The notes: a model not told the origin generated them from the sequence alone. 55,239 bases of DNA from Sulfurimonas sp. (GCA_013791885.1 VMSZ01000055.1:1-55239), one strand, 5' to 3'. Counted from the first letter of the stretch, positions 8,180-18,931 are shown. Translations and numbers: made by a program.

Positions 8180-9036
8180 ATGTACTCTTTAACAAGAGCG
8201 GCCAACTCTTTAGCATTAAATTTTTTGAGAACTTTATAATGTTTTTTCTTTAAAAACCTGTACATATACTCTTGGTTTGGAGCAGTTTGAATGGCTATAA
8301 AAGGAACTTTAATGGCAAAAAACTCATTGGCTAAAACGCTTGGGGTTATGATGGCAAAAGAGGACTCTCTTGCTAAAGTTGCAAGCTCGTTTGTCTCAAA
8401 AACAAGAGAGATATTTAGTCTGTCCTGTACATATTTTTGAAGTGTTGCAAGGTTTGCGTTTGCTCTGGTAGTGATAAGTGTTATGTCAATATTTTCATAT
8501 TTGTGAAGGGCTTTGAGAATTTTAATGTTTAATTTTTGTGTATCTGCACCACCCATTGCGATTAAAATTTTAAAGCGTTTTTCTTGAGAAAATTCCTCAC
8601 GCAAGAGCGTGTATTTTTCTCCGCATCGGATTTCACAGGCTTTTGGAACGAGATTTTTGTACTCTTTTTTGTGGGCGTAGATATTGTGATTGAGTAAAAT
8701 ATCGCAGCTGTGTTTTTTGTAAGTGTCGTCTAAAACCATCAGTTTTAAATCTGGATGCTTGCGTTTGAGCTCTTTTTCAAACTTATAGTCAATCTCGTAA
8801 TGGTCGATGATAAGCATCTCTATTTGCTCTTGTAAAATAAGCAAGGAGAGTTCTTCAAGGGAATTCGTCTCTAAAAGATGCGTTTTATAGGGAATTTTTC
8901 CAATAATATTTCCGCTCAAATCTCTTGAAGCAAAGCAAACGCAGTCCTCTGGAAATTGTTTTGCGAGGACAAGGTCACGCATAATATGCCCAATGCCAAT
9001 GGTATTTGAAGAGTCTGCACGTATTAGAATATTCAT
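8176..9036 (-). CDS. pseG: UDP-2,4-diacetamido-2,4,6-trideoxy-altrose hydrolase PseG
   Basis: A 286-residue GT-B-like sugar-nucleotide hydrolase that removes UDP before the PseI condensation. Its N-terminus IRADSSNTIGIGHIMRDL matches the PseG signature with the conserved GxGH region, and the later motif ILIAMGGADT lies in the nucleotide-binding half. The C-terminus (TAPNQEYMYRFL) is also typical. It overlaps pseF by four bases and the ATP-grasp gene by four. There is no fused PseH acetyltransferase domain, and none is found elsewhere in the window. Confidence 0.88.
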   Translation of the reverse strand: MNILIRADSSNTIGIGHIMRDLVLAKQFPEDCVCFASRDLSGNIIGKIPYKTHLLETNSLEELSLLILQEQIEMLIIDHYEIDYKFEKELKRKHPDLKLMVLDDTYKKHSCDILLNHNIYAHKKEYKNLVPKACEIRCGEKYTLLREEFSQEKRFKILIAMGGADTQKLNIKILKALHKYENIDITLITTRANANLATLQKYVQDRLNISLVFETNELATLARESSFAIITPSVLANEFFAIKVPFIAIQTAPNQEYMYRFLKKKHYKVLKKFNAKELAALVKEYM

Positions 9037-9727
9037 ATTTTTTGTAAAACCTCATACATCAATTCAGCACGAATCCAATCCTCTTCATCGTCAATGTCTT
9101 GAACCAGATGTCTAGGCAAAACAATGGGAATGCTCGCGTTTGCGAACATAATATCATCTGATTGCAGACGAAGATTGTTCCAGTAAAACTGTCCCGCATC
9201 CTGATAGGCCGGCTCTAAATCCTGGCTTCTTTTGCTGAAATTTTCTTTCTCAAACATTTCACAGCGTTCGTTCGCGGTAATTTTAAAAGTTCTCTGGATT
9301 GGAAAAGGCATGGAAGTGCAGGAAAAGGCGTATTTGGCAGAAGAGTCTTTGAGTTTTTCTAGGCCTAAACGCAGGTACTTTTCCTCTAAAAAAGGAGCCG
9401 TTGCGTAAATGGTGCAGAGGAAATCTATTTCGTAGCCGTTTTCTTGAAGATATTTGAGTGCATGAGCGACTACCGCACCTGTCCCGGTAAAATCATCACT
9501 GAGCTCTTTTGGACGCACAAAGGGTGTAGAAGCACCGTATTGACGGGCAACTTGTGCGATTTCTTCATCGTCTGTGCTTACTATCACTTCATCAAAAAGT
9601 CCGCTTGTGAGTGCGGCTTCAATAGAATAGGCGATGAGCGGTTTGCCATGAAAAAGCTTGATATTCTTTTTTGGTATGCGTTTGCTTCCTCCGCGGGCAG
9701 GGATGATGGCGACTGTTTTTTTTGCCA

Positions 9728-9728
<1 letters not shown>
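9033..9728 (-). CDS. pseF: Pseudaminic acid cytidylyltransferase PseF
   Basis: A 231-residue CMP-sugar synthase with the N-terminal motif IIPARGGSKRIPKKNI shared by PseF, NeuA and KdsB, then IAYSIEAAL and VSTDDEEIA. It activates pseudaminic acid with CTP to CMP-Pse, the donor used by flagellin glycosyltransferases. An in-frame GTG exists at 9740, but the ATG at 9728 overlaps the pseC stop as TAATG, the coupling seen elsewhere in this operon, and gives the standard N-terminus MAKKTVAIIPARGG. Distinguished from NeuA by the surrounding pse genes. Confidence 0.9.
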
Positions 9729-11865
<2,137 letters not shown>

Positions 11866-11871
11866 TCATTT

Positions 11872-13239
11872 TTAATTACTTGAATTAGAGTCAATAATCA
11901 TTTGAAGAGAAGAAAAACTCGAGTTGATTTGATTGATAATTGAATCATATGCAGCAAATCTATTTGCCATCGTCTCATAACGAATACGCAGGGATTCTTC
12001 TGCGGAGAGTTTGCTTTTACCGAGATTTGTACCCTCTGTTTTTAAGCTGTCTTCATAACTGCTAAAAAGATTTTTATAACCGGTATAGCTGTCTACCTTT
12101 TCATTAATTGTGTCAAAAATTCCGCTGATAGGTTCTGCGTTATCATCGTAACCGCCTGAGAAGAAGAGTTTCACACCGGCTTCATCCGCATCAAGCTTAC
12201 TCTCGAGAGTTGCCTTGCTAAAGCTCATAACACCGTACCTGTCTATGTCAATACCAAAGTTAATAAGGGAGTTTCCATCTTGAAAAGTCGAAACAACCTT
12301 GCTTAATTCCCTTGAAATAGATTTAATAAAGCTATCGCTATTGAAAACACCTTTTGTTCCCGCTTCCTGATTGACAGTTGTCATGTCATTGAGGTTTGAG
12401 AGAAGTGTATTGTAAGCGCTTACAAAATTATCCATTTCATCTGTGATGGCACTTTTGTCAAGTTTAATATTTACATTAGAGATGTCACCCTCTTTTCTGA
12501 GCGTCATATTGAGACCGTTGATGACGTCACTTATGGTGTTTGTTGAGCGCGTCATACTGATACCGTTGTATTTAAAAGAAGCATCTGAGGCAGTTTGTAC
12601 TTTTTCATAGCCGTTAGGGTTTGTGTCTACGTCATAAGGATTTAAAAGCGCAGAATCGAGCAAACCGCTTGTATCGGTAATGGTAAGCGCATTATCCGCT
12701 CCCGTCTCTTTTGAAGAGACAACAAGACTAAACGCAGAGCTCCCTGTTTGTAGGATTGAAGCTGAAAAACTATCGCCTCCTGCATCCGTAATGGCTTGTG
12801 CCAAGTCAAAAAGTTTCATACTAGCGGTGTAATTAATCTCTTTGCCGTTAATGGTCAAAACACCCGAACCACTAGCTACAGGAGTCGCATCTTTGTTGAG
12901 AAATGAGCCGAATTTTGTCACATCTTTTGTGGCTAAAGAGAGTGTTTCTAGTGTGAATGAATCTATATTGACACCCAAATCAAGAGAAACTTCCGCTTCT
13001 CCGCTTACGTCTACTGTTTTATTCTCAAAAATGACACCATCACTCAGCGCTGAAGCACTTGCTCCAAAACTCGTCATTAAAGAAGAGAGTAGGTTATAAG
13101 CTTCTTGTTTTTGGGTATTGAGAGTAATCTTTGAATCTATAGGCTTAACTATAGCAGCTTCATCAGCAGCCTTGAGTTGATCAATTACATCAGCAGTTAA
13201 GACTCCGGAGCCTACACCAAGTGAGCTAATAGCAGCCAT
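11872..13239 (-). CDS. fliD: Flagellar cap protein FliD (hook-associated protein 2)
   Basis: The 455-residue protein starts SSLGVGSGVLTADVIDQLKAADE, the usual FliD N-terminus, has the helical D0/D1 ends (C-terminal coiled coil about residues 395-450) and a Ser/Thr/Asp-rich middle typical of the exposed cap domains. It forms the distal cap under which flagellin assembles and is exported by the flagellar type III system, so no Sec signal is expected. AAAGGA lies upstream of the ATG. The promoter region is shared divergently with fliS. Coupling to pseB links filament assembly and glycosylation. Confidence 0.93.
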   Translation of the reverse strand: MAAISSLGVGSGVLTADVIDQLKAADEAAIVKPIDSKITLNTQKQEAYNLLSSLMTSFGASASALSDGVIFENKTVDVSGEAEVSLDLGVNIDSFTLETLSLATKDVTKFGSFLNKDATPVASGSGVLTINGKEINYTASMKLFDLAQAITDAGGDSFSASILQTGSSAFSLVVSSKETGADNALTITDTSGLLDSALLNPYDVDTNPNGYEKVQTASDASFKYNGISMTRSTNTISDVINGLNMTLRKEGDISNVNIKLDKSAITDEMDNFVSAYNTLLSNLNDMTTVNQEAGTKGVFNSDSFIKSISRELSKVVSTFQDGNSLINFGIDIDRYGVMSFSKATLESKLDADEAGVKLFFSGGYDDNAEPISGIFDTINEKVDSYTGYKNLFSSYEDSLKTEGTNLGKSKLSAEESLRIRYETMANRFAAYDSIINQINSSFSSLQMIIDSNSSN

Positions 13240-13271
13240 AATAAATCCTTTTTAAATCAATTTCTTAATAC

Positions 13272-13283
13272 CATATATCGTCA
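13272..13283 (-). promoter_or_regulatory. Candidate flagellar sigma-28 -10 element for fliD
   Basis: On the minus strand the bases read TTTGACGATATA about 35-45 bases upstream of the fliD start codon. The core CGATAT is the sigma-28 (FliA) -10 core known in Campylobacterota and is shared with the fliS side. A -35 element is not clear, so this is a suggestion based on the paired boxes. Confidence 0.4.
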
Positions 13284-13370
13284 AATTTTTTATATTGTTG
13301 AGCGAAGTATACTATAAGTTCAAACGCAAAATGAACACGTCCATTTTACTACGCTAAAACCGCTTGGGTT

Positions 13371-13452
13371 ACTTAAGGACTAAAGTCCAATACAGGAAAT
13401 CACTAAATGATTTCTCGTGAAAGCTTGCCTGCATGAGGCAAGAAGTCTTAGA
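13371..13452. repeat. Structured intergenic element upstream of fliS
   Basis: This stretch of the 302-base fliD/fliS gap holds three hairpins in a row: GGACTAAAGTCC, GAAATCACTAAATGATTTC, and CTTGCCTGCATGAGGCAAG. The last one, followed on the minus strand by GCTTTCA, resembles the first hairpin and linker start of the elements at 18861, 43512 and 52417, so this may be a degenerate relative. No open reading frame with support lies here. Confidence 0.45.
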
Positions 13453-13487
13453 AAATTTTCCATATTAGTTGTTAATGAATCCAAATC

Positions 13488-13499
13488 TTTGCCGATATA
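13488..13499 (+). promoter_or_regulatory. Candidate sigma-28 -10 element for fliS
   Basis: TTTGCCGATATA lies about 45 bases upstream of the fliS ATG. GCCGATAT is close to the enterobacterial sigma-28 -10 (GCCGATAA) and to the CGATAT core in Campylobacterota. The -35 region is weak. The same box occurs facing fliD, which supports a flagellar-class promoter pair. Confidence 0.5.
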
Positions 13500-13541
13500 C
13501 TTGACATGGAAAAGCAAAATGCGGATCAAAAAGGAACTAAA

Positions 13542-13913
13542 ATGTACGGTAATACAGCTCATAATATTTATGCACAAAATAATATAGGAATCGAGTCCCC
13601 ACAAAAACTTATAGAGATGATGTACGAGGGTGTTTTGCGTTTTAATGCTCAGGCGAAAAAAGCTATAAAAGATGAAAATATTGAGAAAAAAACGTATTGG
13701 ATTAATCGTGCCGTTGCGGTGATAGTTGAATTAATATCTATTTTAGACGTAAAGCATGGAGATGTTGCTCTTTATTTGGACGGCTTATACAATTATGAGA
13801 TCAAGTTGCTTATGCAGGCAAATATGAACGATGACAGTGCTAAACTTGATGAAGTGAGTAATGTTTTTAAATCTCTTTTAGAAGTATGGCGCGAAAAAAC
13901 ACATGTGGAATAA
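13542..13913 (+). CDS. fliS: Flagellin export chaperone FliS
   Basis: A 123-residue helical protein. It has the FliS signature N-terminus with a Tyr-rich YGNTAHNIYAQNNI, ESPQKLIEMMYEGVLRF and INRAVAVIVELISILDVKHG. FliS binds the C-terminal helices of flagellin in the cytoplasm to prevent early polymerisation. The frame is open further upstream to 13506, but AAGGAA sits just before the ATG at 13542, and the shorter form has the family length. It overlaps the next small gene by 11 bases. Confidence 0.92.
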   Translation: MYGNTAHNIYAQNNIGIESPQKLIEMMYEGVLRFNAQAKKAIKDENIEKKTYWINRAVAVIVELISILDVKHGDVALYLDGLYNYEIKLLMQANMNDDSAKLDEVSNVFKSLLEVWREKTHVE

Positions 13914-14157
13914 AGCTCTACAGATTGCCATTGTAGAAAAAAATGCAGACAAAATAAAGGAGTTGTTAGACACTCCTTCAAATTTTGCAACTCTTGAAGA
14001 GGTGCAAGAAGCCCGGTATCTCTTAGCGGAAGCCTCAGAATTGATGCACGAACTCAAAGATGATACAGCCAGAACGATGAAACAAATTAAAAAAAATATA
14101 GATTTTTTAAGCTCCACTCAAGCAAAAAAATCTAATAAGCTGGACATAAAGTCATAG
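13903..14157 (+). CDS. Small helical protein behind fliS, FliT-position
   Basis: An 84-residue protein predicted to be nearly all helical (heptad-like stretches around EEVQEARYLLAEASELMHELK) with a basic C-terminus. It overlaps the end of fliS by 11 bases, so the two are translated together. FliT, the FliD chaperone, is often encoded in this position in other bacteria and is a small helical protein; I see no clear FliT motif. It could be a flagellar chaperone or regulator. Function otherwise unknown. Confidence 0.6.
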   Translation: MWNKALQIAIVEKNADKIKELLDTPSNFATLEEVQEARYLLAEASELMHELKDDTARTMKQIKKNIDFLSSTQAKKSNKLDIKS

Positions 14158-14184
14158 CTTTTACCCCAGGGCAGCCTCTCTTGT

Positions 14185-14886
14185 CTAGCCATTTACCTTC
14201 TTTTTAGCAATCCCAAACTTCAAACTTCGTATGGTATAGTCGCTGATAACGGCGCCTTTTCGCATTTTTAGTATGTGCTCCACTGCATCAGCAATATCCG
14301 ATGCGAGGAGCTTTTCGTCCTCTTTACTGGAAGTCTCAAAACGCAGGGTATCGTAAAAGGCAGACTCTGTCATGTCGGGGTTGATGTTGGTGATGCTGAG
14401 GCCGCTTTTTCGTGTTTCTTCAAAAAGCGCATCAGAAAAAGCTCTTAGACCTGCCTTTGTTGCAGAGTAAACACCCGCAAACTTACTTGCCCGAAGGGCT
14501 TCTATGGAATTGATGTTTATGAGATAACCTTCGCTCTCTTTAAGTGAACGAAGCATTGCGTTTGTGAGCAGCATGGGAGCCGTGAGATTGACAAAAGTCA
14601 TGTCTGTTATAGTTCTGGCAGAAAGCTCTTCGTGAGGCTCAAATCTTCCAAAGCCCGCTGCGTTTACGAGGATGTGAACGGGTTCCATTTTTAGAATTTC
14701 ACACAGTCTGAGGGTCTCTTTTTCGTGGGATAAATCACTCTGAATTGCTGTGAAATTTTCATTTGTAAAAAGTCCGGCATCGACTCTTCGGCTAATGCCT
14801 ATGACACTGAAACCAAGTGAGAGCAATCGTAAGGCAATCTCTCTTCCTATCCCGCTGCTCGCACCCGTTACCACTGCTTTTTTCAT
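14185..14886 (-). CDS. Short-chain dehydrogenase/reductase
   Basis: A 233-residue classical SDR with the cofactor motif TGASSGIGRE at the N-terminus, NAAGFG, an active-site Ser in ININSIEAL, and YSATK. It should be an NAD(P)-dependent oxidoreductase in the cytoplasm; substrate unknown. The frame extends to 14952, but the ATG at 14886, preceded by AAAGGGAA, gives the canonical start MKKAVVTGASSG. It is divergent from the HAD gene with only 33 bases between the starts, so the promoters overlap. Confidence 0.85.
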   Translation of the reverse strand: MKKAVVTGASSGIGREIALRLLSLGFSVIGISRRVDAGLFTNENFTAIQSDLSHEKETLRLCEILKMEPVHILVNAAGFGRFEPHEELSARTITDMTFVNLTAPMLLTNAMLRSLKESEGYLININSIEALRASKFAGVYSATKAGLRAFSDALFEETRKSGLSITNINPDMTESAFYDTLRFETSSKEDEKLLASDIADAVEHILKMRKGAVISDYTIRSLKFGIAKKKVNG

Positions 14887-14919
14887 CCAATTCCCTTTGA
14901 CTTTAGCTATACTTTGTTT

Positions 14920-15741
14920 ATGAAAAATATTTACATAACAGACCTTGACCATACGTTTTTACGCAATGATTTGTCGCTGAGCGATTATACTAAAACTATT
15001 TGGAATGCAAAAGCAAATGACTCTATTTTGAGTGTCGCTACGGCGCGTACCTATGGAAGAACAGAGCGTTTTTTGGCGGGTGTGCATATAAACGCACCGA
15101 TGATTTTGCTCGATGGCGCGCTGATTGCGACGCGAGAGAAGAAGATTATCGATACCAAACTTCTTTCAAAAGAGCTGAGCGATGCGGTTATCGCCGAGGG
15201 TGAAAGATTTGGGATTTATCCTTTTGTTCTCGCACTCGCCGATGAAAATCTCAACGAGGCTTTTTTGCACTCAAGTATCCTAAACGCAGACCAGAAAAAA
15301 GTGCTTGCGCGTTACACAAAAGAGGACAATCTTCAAGAGCGCACAAACCTCAAAGCCATGGAAAAGAACTTTAAGATTGTCTATATGGGAGAGGAGCAGC
15401 TGCTTCGAGATTTAGAGAAACATCTTAAAGAAGTTTTTGGCGAAGAGATGAAGTATATTCTCGCTCCCGAGGCTTACATAGGATGTTACTTCCTTACGCT
15501 TTTACATAAAAACGCAGATAAGTCTCACGGCATACAAAGTGTGAGTGAATATATGGGTTTTGATTTGAAAAAACTCACGGTATTTGGAGATAATTTTAAC
15601 GACCTAGGGATGTTTGAACTCGCAGGAACTGCTGTTGCCATGGCAAATGCACAAGCAGGGGTAAAAGAAAAAGCGCACATAGTTTTGCCTCACACAAATG
15701 ATGAGGACGGAGTTGCGCGTTATTTGGAGAGTCTGAAATGA
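14920..15741 (+). CDS. Cof-type HAD-IIB phosphatase
   Basis: A 273-residue HAD hydrolase of subfamily IIB: motif I ITDLDHTFL at the N-terminus, a large alpha/beta cap in the middle, KSHGIQSVSEYMG (conserved Lys) and motif IV VFGDNFNDLGM. Family members dephosphorylate sugar phosphates. The ATG at 14920 is preferred over an in-frame TTG at 14914. Its stop overlaps the permease start by four bases, and the third gene is a hexose-phosphate mutarotase, so a sugar-phosphate substrate is likely. Identity of the sugar unknown. Confidence 0.8.
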   Translation: MKNIYITDLDHTFLRNDLSLSDYTKTIWNAKANDSILSVATARTYGRTERFLAGVHINAPMILLDGALIATREKKIIDTKLLSKELSDAVIAEGERFGIYPFVLALADENLNEAFLHSSILNADQKKVLARYTKEDNLQERTNLKAMEKNFKIVYMGEEQLLRDLEKHLKEVFGEEMKYILAPEAYIGCYFLTLLHKNADKSHGIQSVSEYMGFDLKKLTVFGDNFNDLGMFELAGTAVAMANAQAGVKEKAHIVLPHTNDEDGVARYLESLK

Positions 15742-17021
15742 GTGACACTTCAATGAAACGCAGCTCTAATGTTTTAGCCATGAGTATCATCGGTCTTCTG
15801 TTTTTCATCTTTGGTTTTGTGACTTGGCTTAACGGCTCACTTATTCCATTTCTCAAACTTATCTGTGATTTGAACGAGTTTGAAGCACTGTTTGTAAGCT
15901 TCGCGTTTTATATCGCTTATACGGTAATGGCGCTTCCTATGGCGTATGTGCTTGAGAGAACGGGGTACAAAAACGGGATGGCGCTTGGTTTGGGTGTGAT
16001 GGTTGTTGGAAGTCTGCTTTTTATTCCTGCGGCTCTAAGTGCAAACTTTTTATTCTTTTTACTCGCTCTTTTTACACTTGGCACGGGGCTTACCATCTTG
16101 CAGACTGCTTCAAATCCTTATGTCGTGCTCATAGGGCCAATCGAGAGTGCTGCGATGCGTATCAGTATTATGGGACTTATCAACAAAGGTGCGGGTGTTT
16201 TAGTGCCTCTGCTTTTTACGGCGCTCATTCTCTCTGATATTGCAGATTTCAGCACGCAAACGCTCTCTCAACTGCAGATAGAAGAGCTCTCAGGACGTTT
16301 GATAATTCCTTACATTATCATGGCCGCAGTACTAAGTTTCTTGGTGCTTTTAGTCAAGTTTTCCTCGCTTCCGGAGTTGGAGTTTGAAAAGAAGGATGAA
16401 TACGATAAAGAGTCAATCTTCCATTTTCCCCGTCTTATTTTAGGTGCTTTGGCGCTCTTTTTTTATGTGGGAATTGAAGTTATCGCGGGCGATACCATTG
16501 GTCTTTATGCCCAAAACTTAGGGGTATTAAACGCAACTGCAATGACCTCTTACACAATGGTTTTTATGGTTCTTGGTTACCTTGTCGGGGTTGCGTTTAT
16601 TCCTAGGTATCTTTCTCAGGAAAAAGCGCTTATCGGCTCGGCTCTTTTTGGCATACTCTTTTTGTTGGGTATTGCGTTTAGTTCCACTTCATCGCATGCT
16701 GTTAGTACGTTTTTATGGGGCTGGAGCGGTATTGCCACACTTCCTGACTCACTCGCGTTTGTCGCGTTTTTAGGGTTTGCAAATGCGCTTGTCTGGCCGA
16801 CTATCTGGCCGCTCGCACTTGAAGGTCTCGGACGTTATACAGCTAAAGGAAGCGCGTTGCTTATTATGGCTATAGCAGGCGGAGCAATCTTGCCGCTCAT
16901 TTTTGGAAAAATTGCACACTTGAGCGGGAATATGCAAATGAGCTACCTATATGGCATTGTCTGTTACGCGTTTATACTTATGTATGCCCTCAATTGGCAC
17001 AAAAAAAGTTCTTGGAGATAA
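15738..17021 (+). CDS. FHS-family sugar permease (glucose/galactose/fucose MFS type)
   Basis: A 427-residue major facilitator with about 12 hydrophobic segments. FFIFGFVTWLNGSLIPFLK and TILQTASNPYV are landmarks of the fucose-galactose-glucose:H+ symporter family (FucP/GluP). It sits in the inner membrane and should import a hexose or related sugar. It is translationally coupled to the HAD phosphatase upstream, and the mutarotase starts two bases after its stop. In a probably chemolithotrophic lineage this suggests some capacity to take up sugar. Confidence 0.85.
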   Translation: MSDTSMKRSSNVLAMSIIGLLFFIFGFVTWLNGSLIPFLKLICDLNEFEALFVSFAFYIAYTVMALPMAYVLERTGYKNGMALGLGVMVVGSLLFIPAALSANFLFFLLALFTLGTGLTILQTASNPYVVLIGPIESAAMRISIMGLINKGAGVLVPLLFTALILSDIADFSTQTLSQLQIEELSGRLIIPYIIMAAVLSFLVLLVKFSSLPELEFEKKDEYDKESIFHFPRLILGALALFFYVGIEVIAGDTIGLYAQNLGVLNATAMTSYTMVFMVLGYLVGVAFIPRYLSQEKALIGSALFGILFLLGIAFSSTSSHAVSTFLWGWSGIATLPDSLAFVAFLGFANALVWPTIWPLALEGLGRYTAKGSALLIMAIAGGAILPLIFGKIAHLSGNMQMSYLYGIVCYAFILMYALNWHKKSSWR

Positions 17022-17022
17022 G

Positions 17023-17856
17023 ATGATTACGCGTAAAAAACTTGAGAACGGTTTTGAATATATAGAAGTAAAAAATGAAAAAAGCTGTGCAAACATCGCC
17101 TTGCAAGGTGCGCATGTTTTTCATTATGCGCACAAGGAGCAGGAGCCTATTTTGTGGCTGAGTGCGGAGAGTGATTTTGAAATAGGCAAGGCAATTCGCG
17201 GCGGTGTGCCGATTTGCTGGCCGTCTTTTGGGATGAATAATCCGAATCTGCCTCAGCACGGTTTTGCCAGAACTTTTATGTTTGAGCTTATGGATTGTGT
17301 TGAAACAGATGAAAATAGCAGTGAGGTCAACTTGCGTTTGTGTGAGAGCAAGGAGAGTTTTGCATTTTGGCCTTACAAGTTTGAACTTAAAGTTAAAATT
17401 CGCATAAGCGACACCCTTGAAATTTCACTCACAACGACAAACAAAGACCAGAACAGTTTTACGCTTACTTCTGCTTTGCACTCTTATTTTAATATTTCTC
17501 ATATTGAAAATATCAGTATTGAGGGGCTTGAAAATAAGCCTTATCTTGATGCTTTGACAGGAAAAACGCAGCTGCAAAACAAAGAAATTCGTTTTAACGA
17601 AGAGTACGACTGCGTTTATCAGGAAGTGGACGGGGAGATTGTTTTAAAAGATACCATAAGAAATATCAGTATAAAAAATGAAGGCTCTTCAAGTGTGGTT
17701 GTCTGGAACCCGTGGATTGACAAATGCGCAAGAATGAGCGGAATGAATCCTGAGGCTTATAAAGAGTTTGTTTGTATTGAGAGCGCGAACGCCTTTGATG
17801 ATTTTAAAATCTTAAAACCAAATGAGAGCCACACGCTTAAGGCAACTCTATCTTAG
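17023..17856 (+). CDS. D-hexose-6-phosphate mutarotase (YeaD-like aldose epimerase)
   Basis: A 277-residue galactose-mutarotase-fold protein. Motifs include IRGGVPICWPSFG, LPQHGFARTF (catalytic His region), LTSALHSYFNI and VCIESANA (catalytic Glu region), all typical of the glucose-6-phosphate 1-epimerase group. It equilibrates anomers of hexose phosphates. GGAGATAAG precedes the ATG at 17023; the open frame upstream of that runs inside the permease gene. It ends convergently with the lytic transglycosylase gene, overlapping it by 20 bases. Confidence 0.83.
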   Translation: MITRKKLENGFEYIEVKNEKSCANIALQGAHVFHYAHKEQEPILWLSAESDFEIGKAIRGGVPICWPSFGMNNPNLPQHGFARTFMFELMDCVETDENSSEVNLRLCESKESFAFWPYKFELKVKIRISDTLEISLTTTNKDQNSFTLTSALHSYFNISHIENISIEGLENKPYLDALTGKTQLQNKEIRFNEEYDCVYQEVDGEIVLKDTIRNISIKNEGSSSVVVWNPWIDKCARMSGMNPEAYKEFVCIESANAFDDFKILKPNESHTLKATLS

Positions 17857-18823
17857 CAAGCCCTTTGTGGGCGTCGTAGGCTAAACGCATAACACCTACA
17901 GAGTAGTTTGAAGAGTTGTTGTAGCGCATAATTTTTTGCACATGTGCTCTTGTGTAATCAAGTTCACTTCTTCCACAAGAGTAGCAGTTGTAGGTTTTGT
18001 CGCTTTTTTTACTCTCGGCGTAGACAAAAGAGGCGTTGTCATTGGCAAAGTCGTAGTCGTACCACTCCTCTTCTATGACATCCATATTCCCCACCTTTTC
18101 CCAATCCATCAGTTCACTCCACTCTGCTCTTTGAGAGAGAAAATAACTCGCAGAGACGATAGCGTCAGACATATCGCTTAAATCGCCGATTTCACTTTTG
18201 TAGCCCTTTGCATACGCAAAGTTGTTTGGCATAAACTGAGGAATTCCAACAGCGCCGGCATAAGAGCTTTTGAGGTTACACTCATCGGGTGCGAGCTCTT
18301 TTTTGTAACAGTAATCTATGACGGCTATCATATTTGTTTTAGAGAGTTTTTTAAGCCATTTTTCTCTTGGAGTTTCATCTGTGACACGGGTTAAAAGGGT
18401 ATTAAATACAATAAAAGCATCATGTTTTGGCTCAATTTTTCCAAGACGCGTCTCTTTCATAAGAATGGAAGCGATAATCTCACGGTTCACGCCGTAAGTT
18501 TTTTCTGTATAGTCATACACTTCCTGATAGTCACGAAGATGTTCTACAATAACGCTCACATATTTTACAAGACTATTGTTGGCTCTTTTTTCATTTTGTG
18601 CATGTGCCTGTATCTCTTGAGGCTGAAAAAGTCTCCACGACTCTTCATCAAATTTTTTGGTTTTAAAGTAAGAAAGGAGAAATTTATTTGCATATTCATA
18701 AGAAACGCCGCCTTTGACGACACTCTCACAAATCTCTTCATAATCTTTATTTGCTAGTTTACAGTTTGTATATTCTGCGTAGAGCGAGCCGCACAGAAGC
18801 AGGCTTAAAAGTAGTTTGTTCAT
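17837..18823 (-). CDS. MltB-like lytic murein transglycosylase
   Basis: A 328-residue exported protein: signal peptide MNKLLLSLLLCGSLYA, then an SLT_2/MltB-type catalytic domain with the catalytic Glu near residue 124 in MKETRLG, and AGAVGIPQFMPNNF. Lytic transglycosylases cut glycan strands and form 1,6-anhydroMurNAc ends in the periplasm. The ATG at 18823 has AGGAAA upstream; the longer frame to 18877 is not needed. It follows the recycling operon on the same strand after about 108 bases containing a repeat, so it could feed that operon with anhydro-muropeptides. Confidence 0.85.
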   Translation of the reverse strand: MNKLLLSLLLCGSLYAEYTNCKLANKDYEEICESVVKGGVSYEYANKFLLSYFKTKKFDEESWRLFQPQEIQAHAQNEKRANNSLVKYVSVIVEHLRDYQEVYDYTEKTYGVNREIIASILMKETRLGKIEPKHDAFIVFNTLLTRVTDETPREKWLKKLSKTNMIAVIDYCYKKELAPDECNLKSSYAGAVGIPQFMPNNFAYAKGYKSEIGDLSDMSDAIVSASYFLSQRAEWSELMDWEKVGNMDVIEEEWYDYDFANDNASFVYAESKKSDKTYNCYSCGRSELDYTRAHVQKIMRYNNSSNYSVGVMRLAYDAHKGLAKIELP

Positions 18824-18860
18824 TTTTAATTTCCTAATAAAGTTTATATACAATTTTTTC

Positions 18861-18928
18861 TGCCTCGAATGAGGCAAGCTTCAGTGCCACAGCGGCTAGC
18901 GCAGCTTTGTGGGCTTTGCTCATAAAGC
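18861..18928 (+). repeat. Two-hairpin intergenic element, copy 1
   Basis: Hairpin 1 is TGCCTC-GAAT-GAGGCA (18861-18876), then a linker AGCTTCAGTGCC and CAGCGGCTAGCG, then an imperfect hairpin pairing CTTTGTG with CATAAAG. The linker is shared almost base for base with the copy at 43512 and, on the minus strand, with the one at 52417. It fills the gap between murU and the lytic transglycosylase gene. Confidence 0.7.
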
Positions 18929-18931
18929 GTT

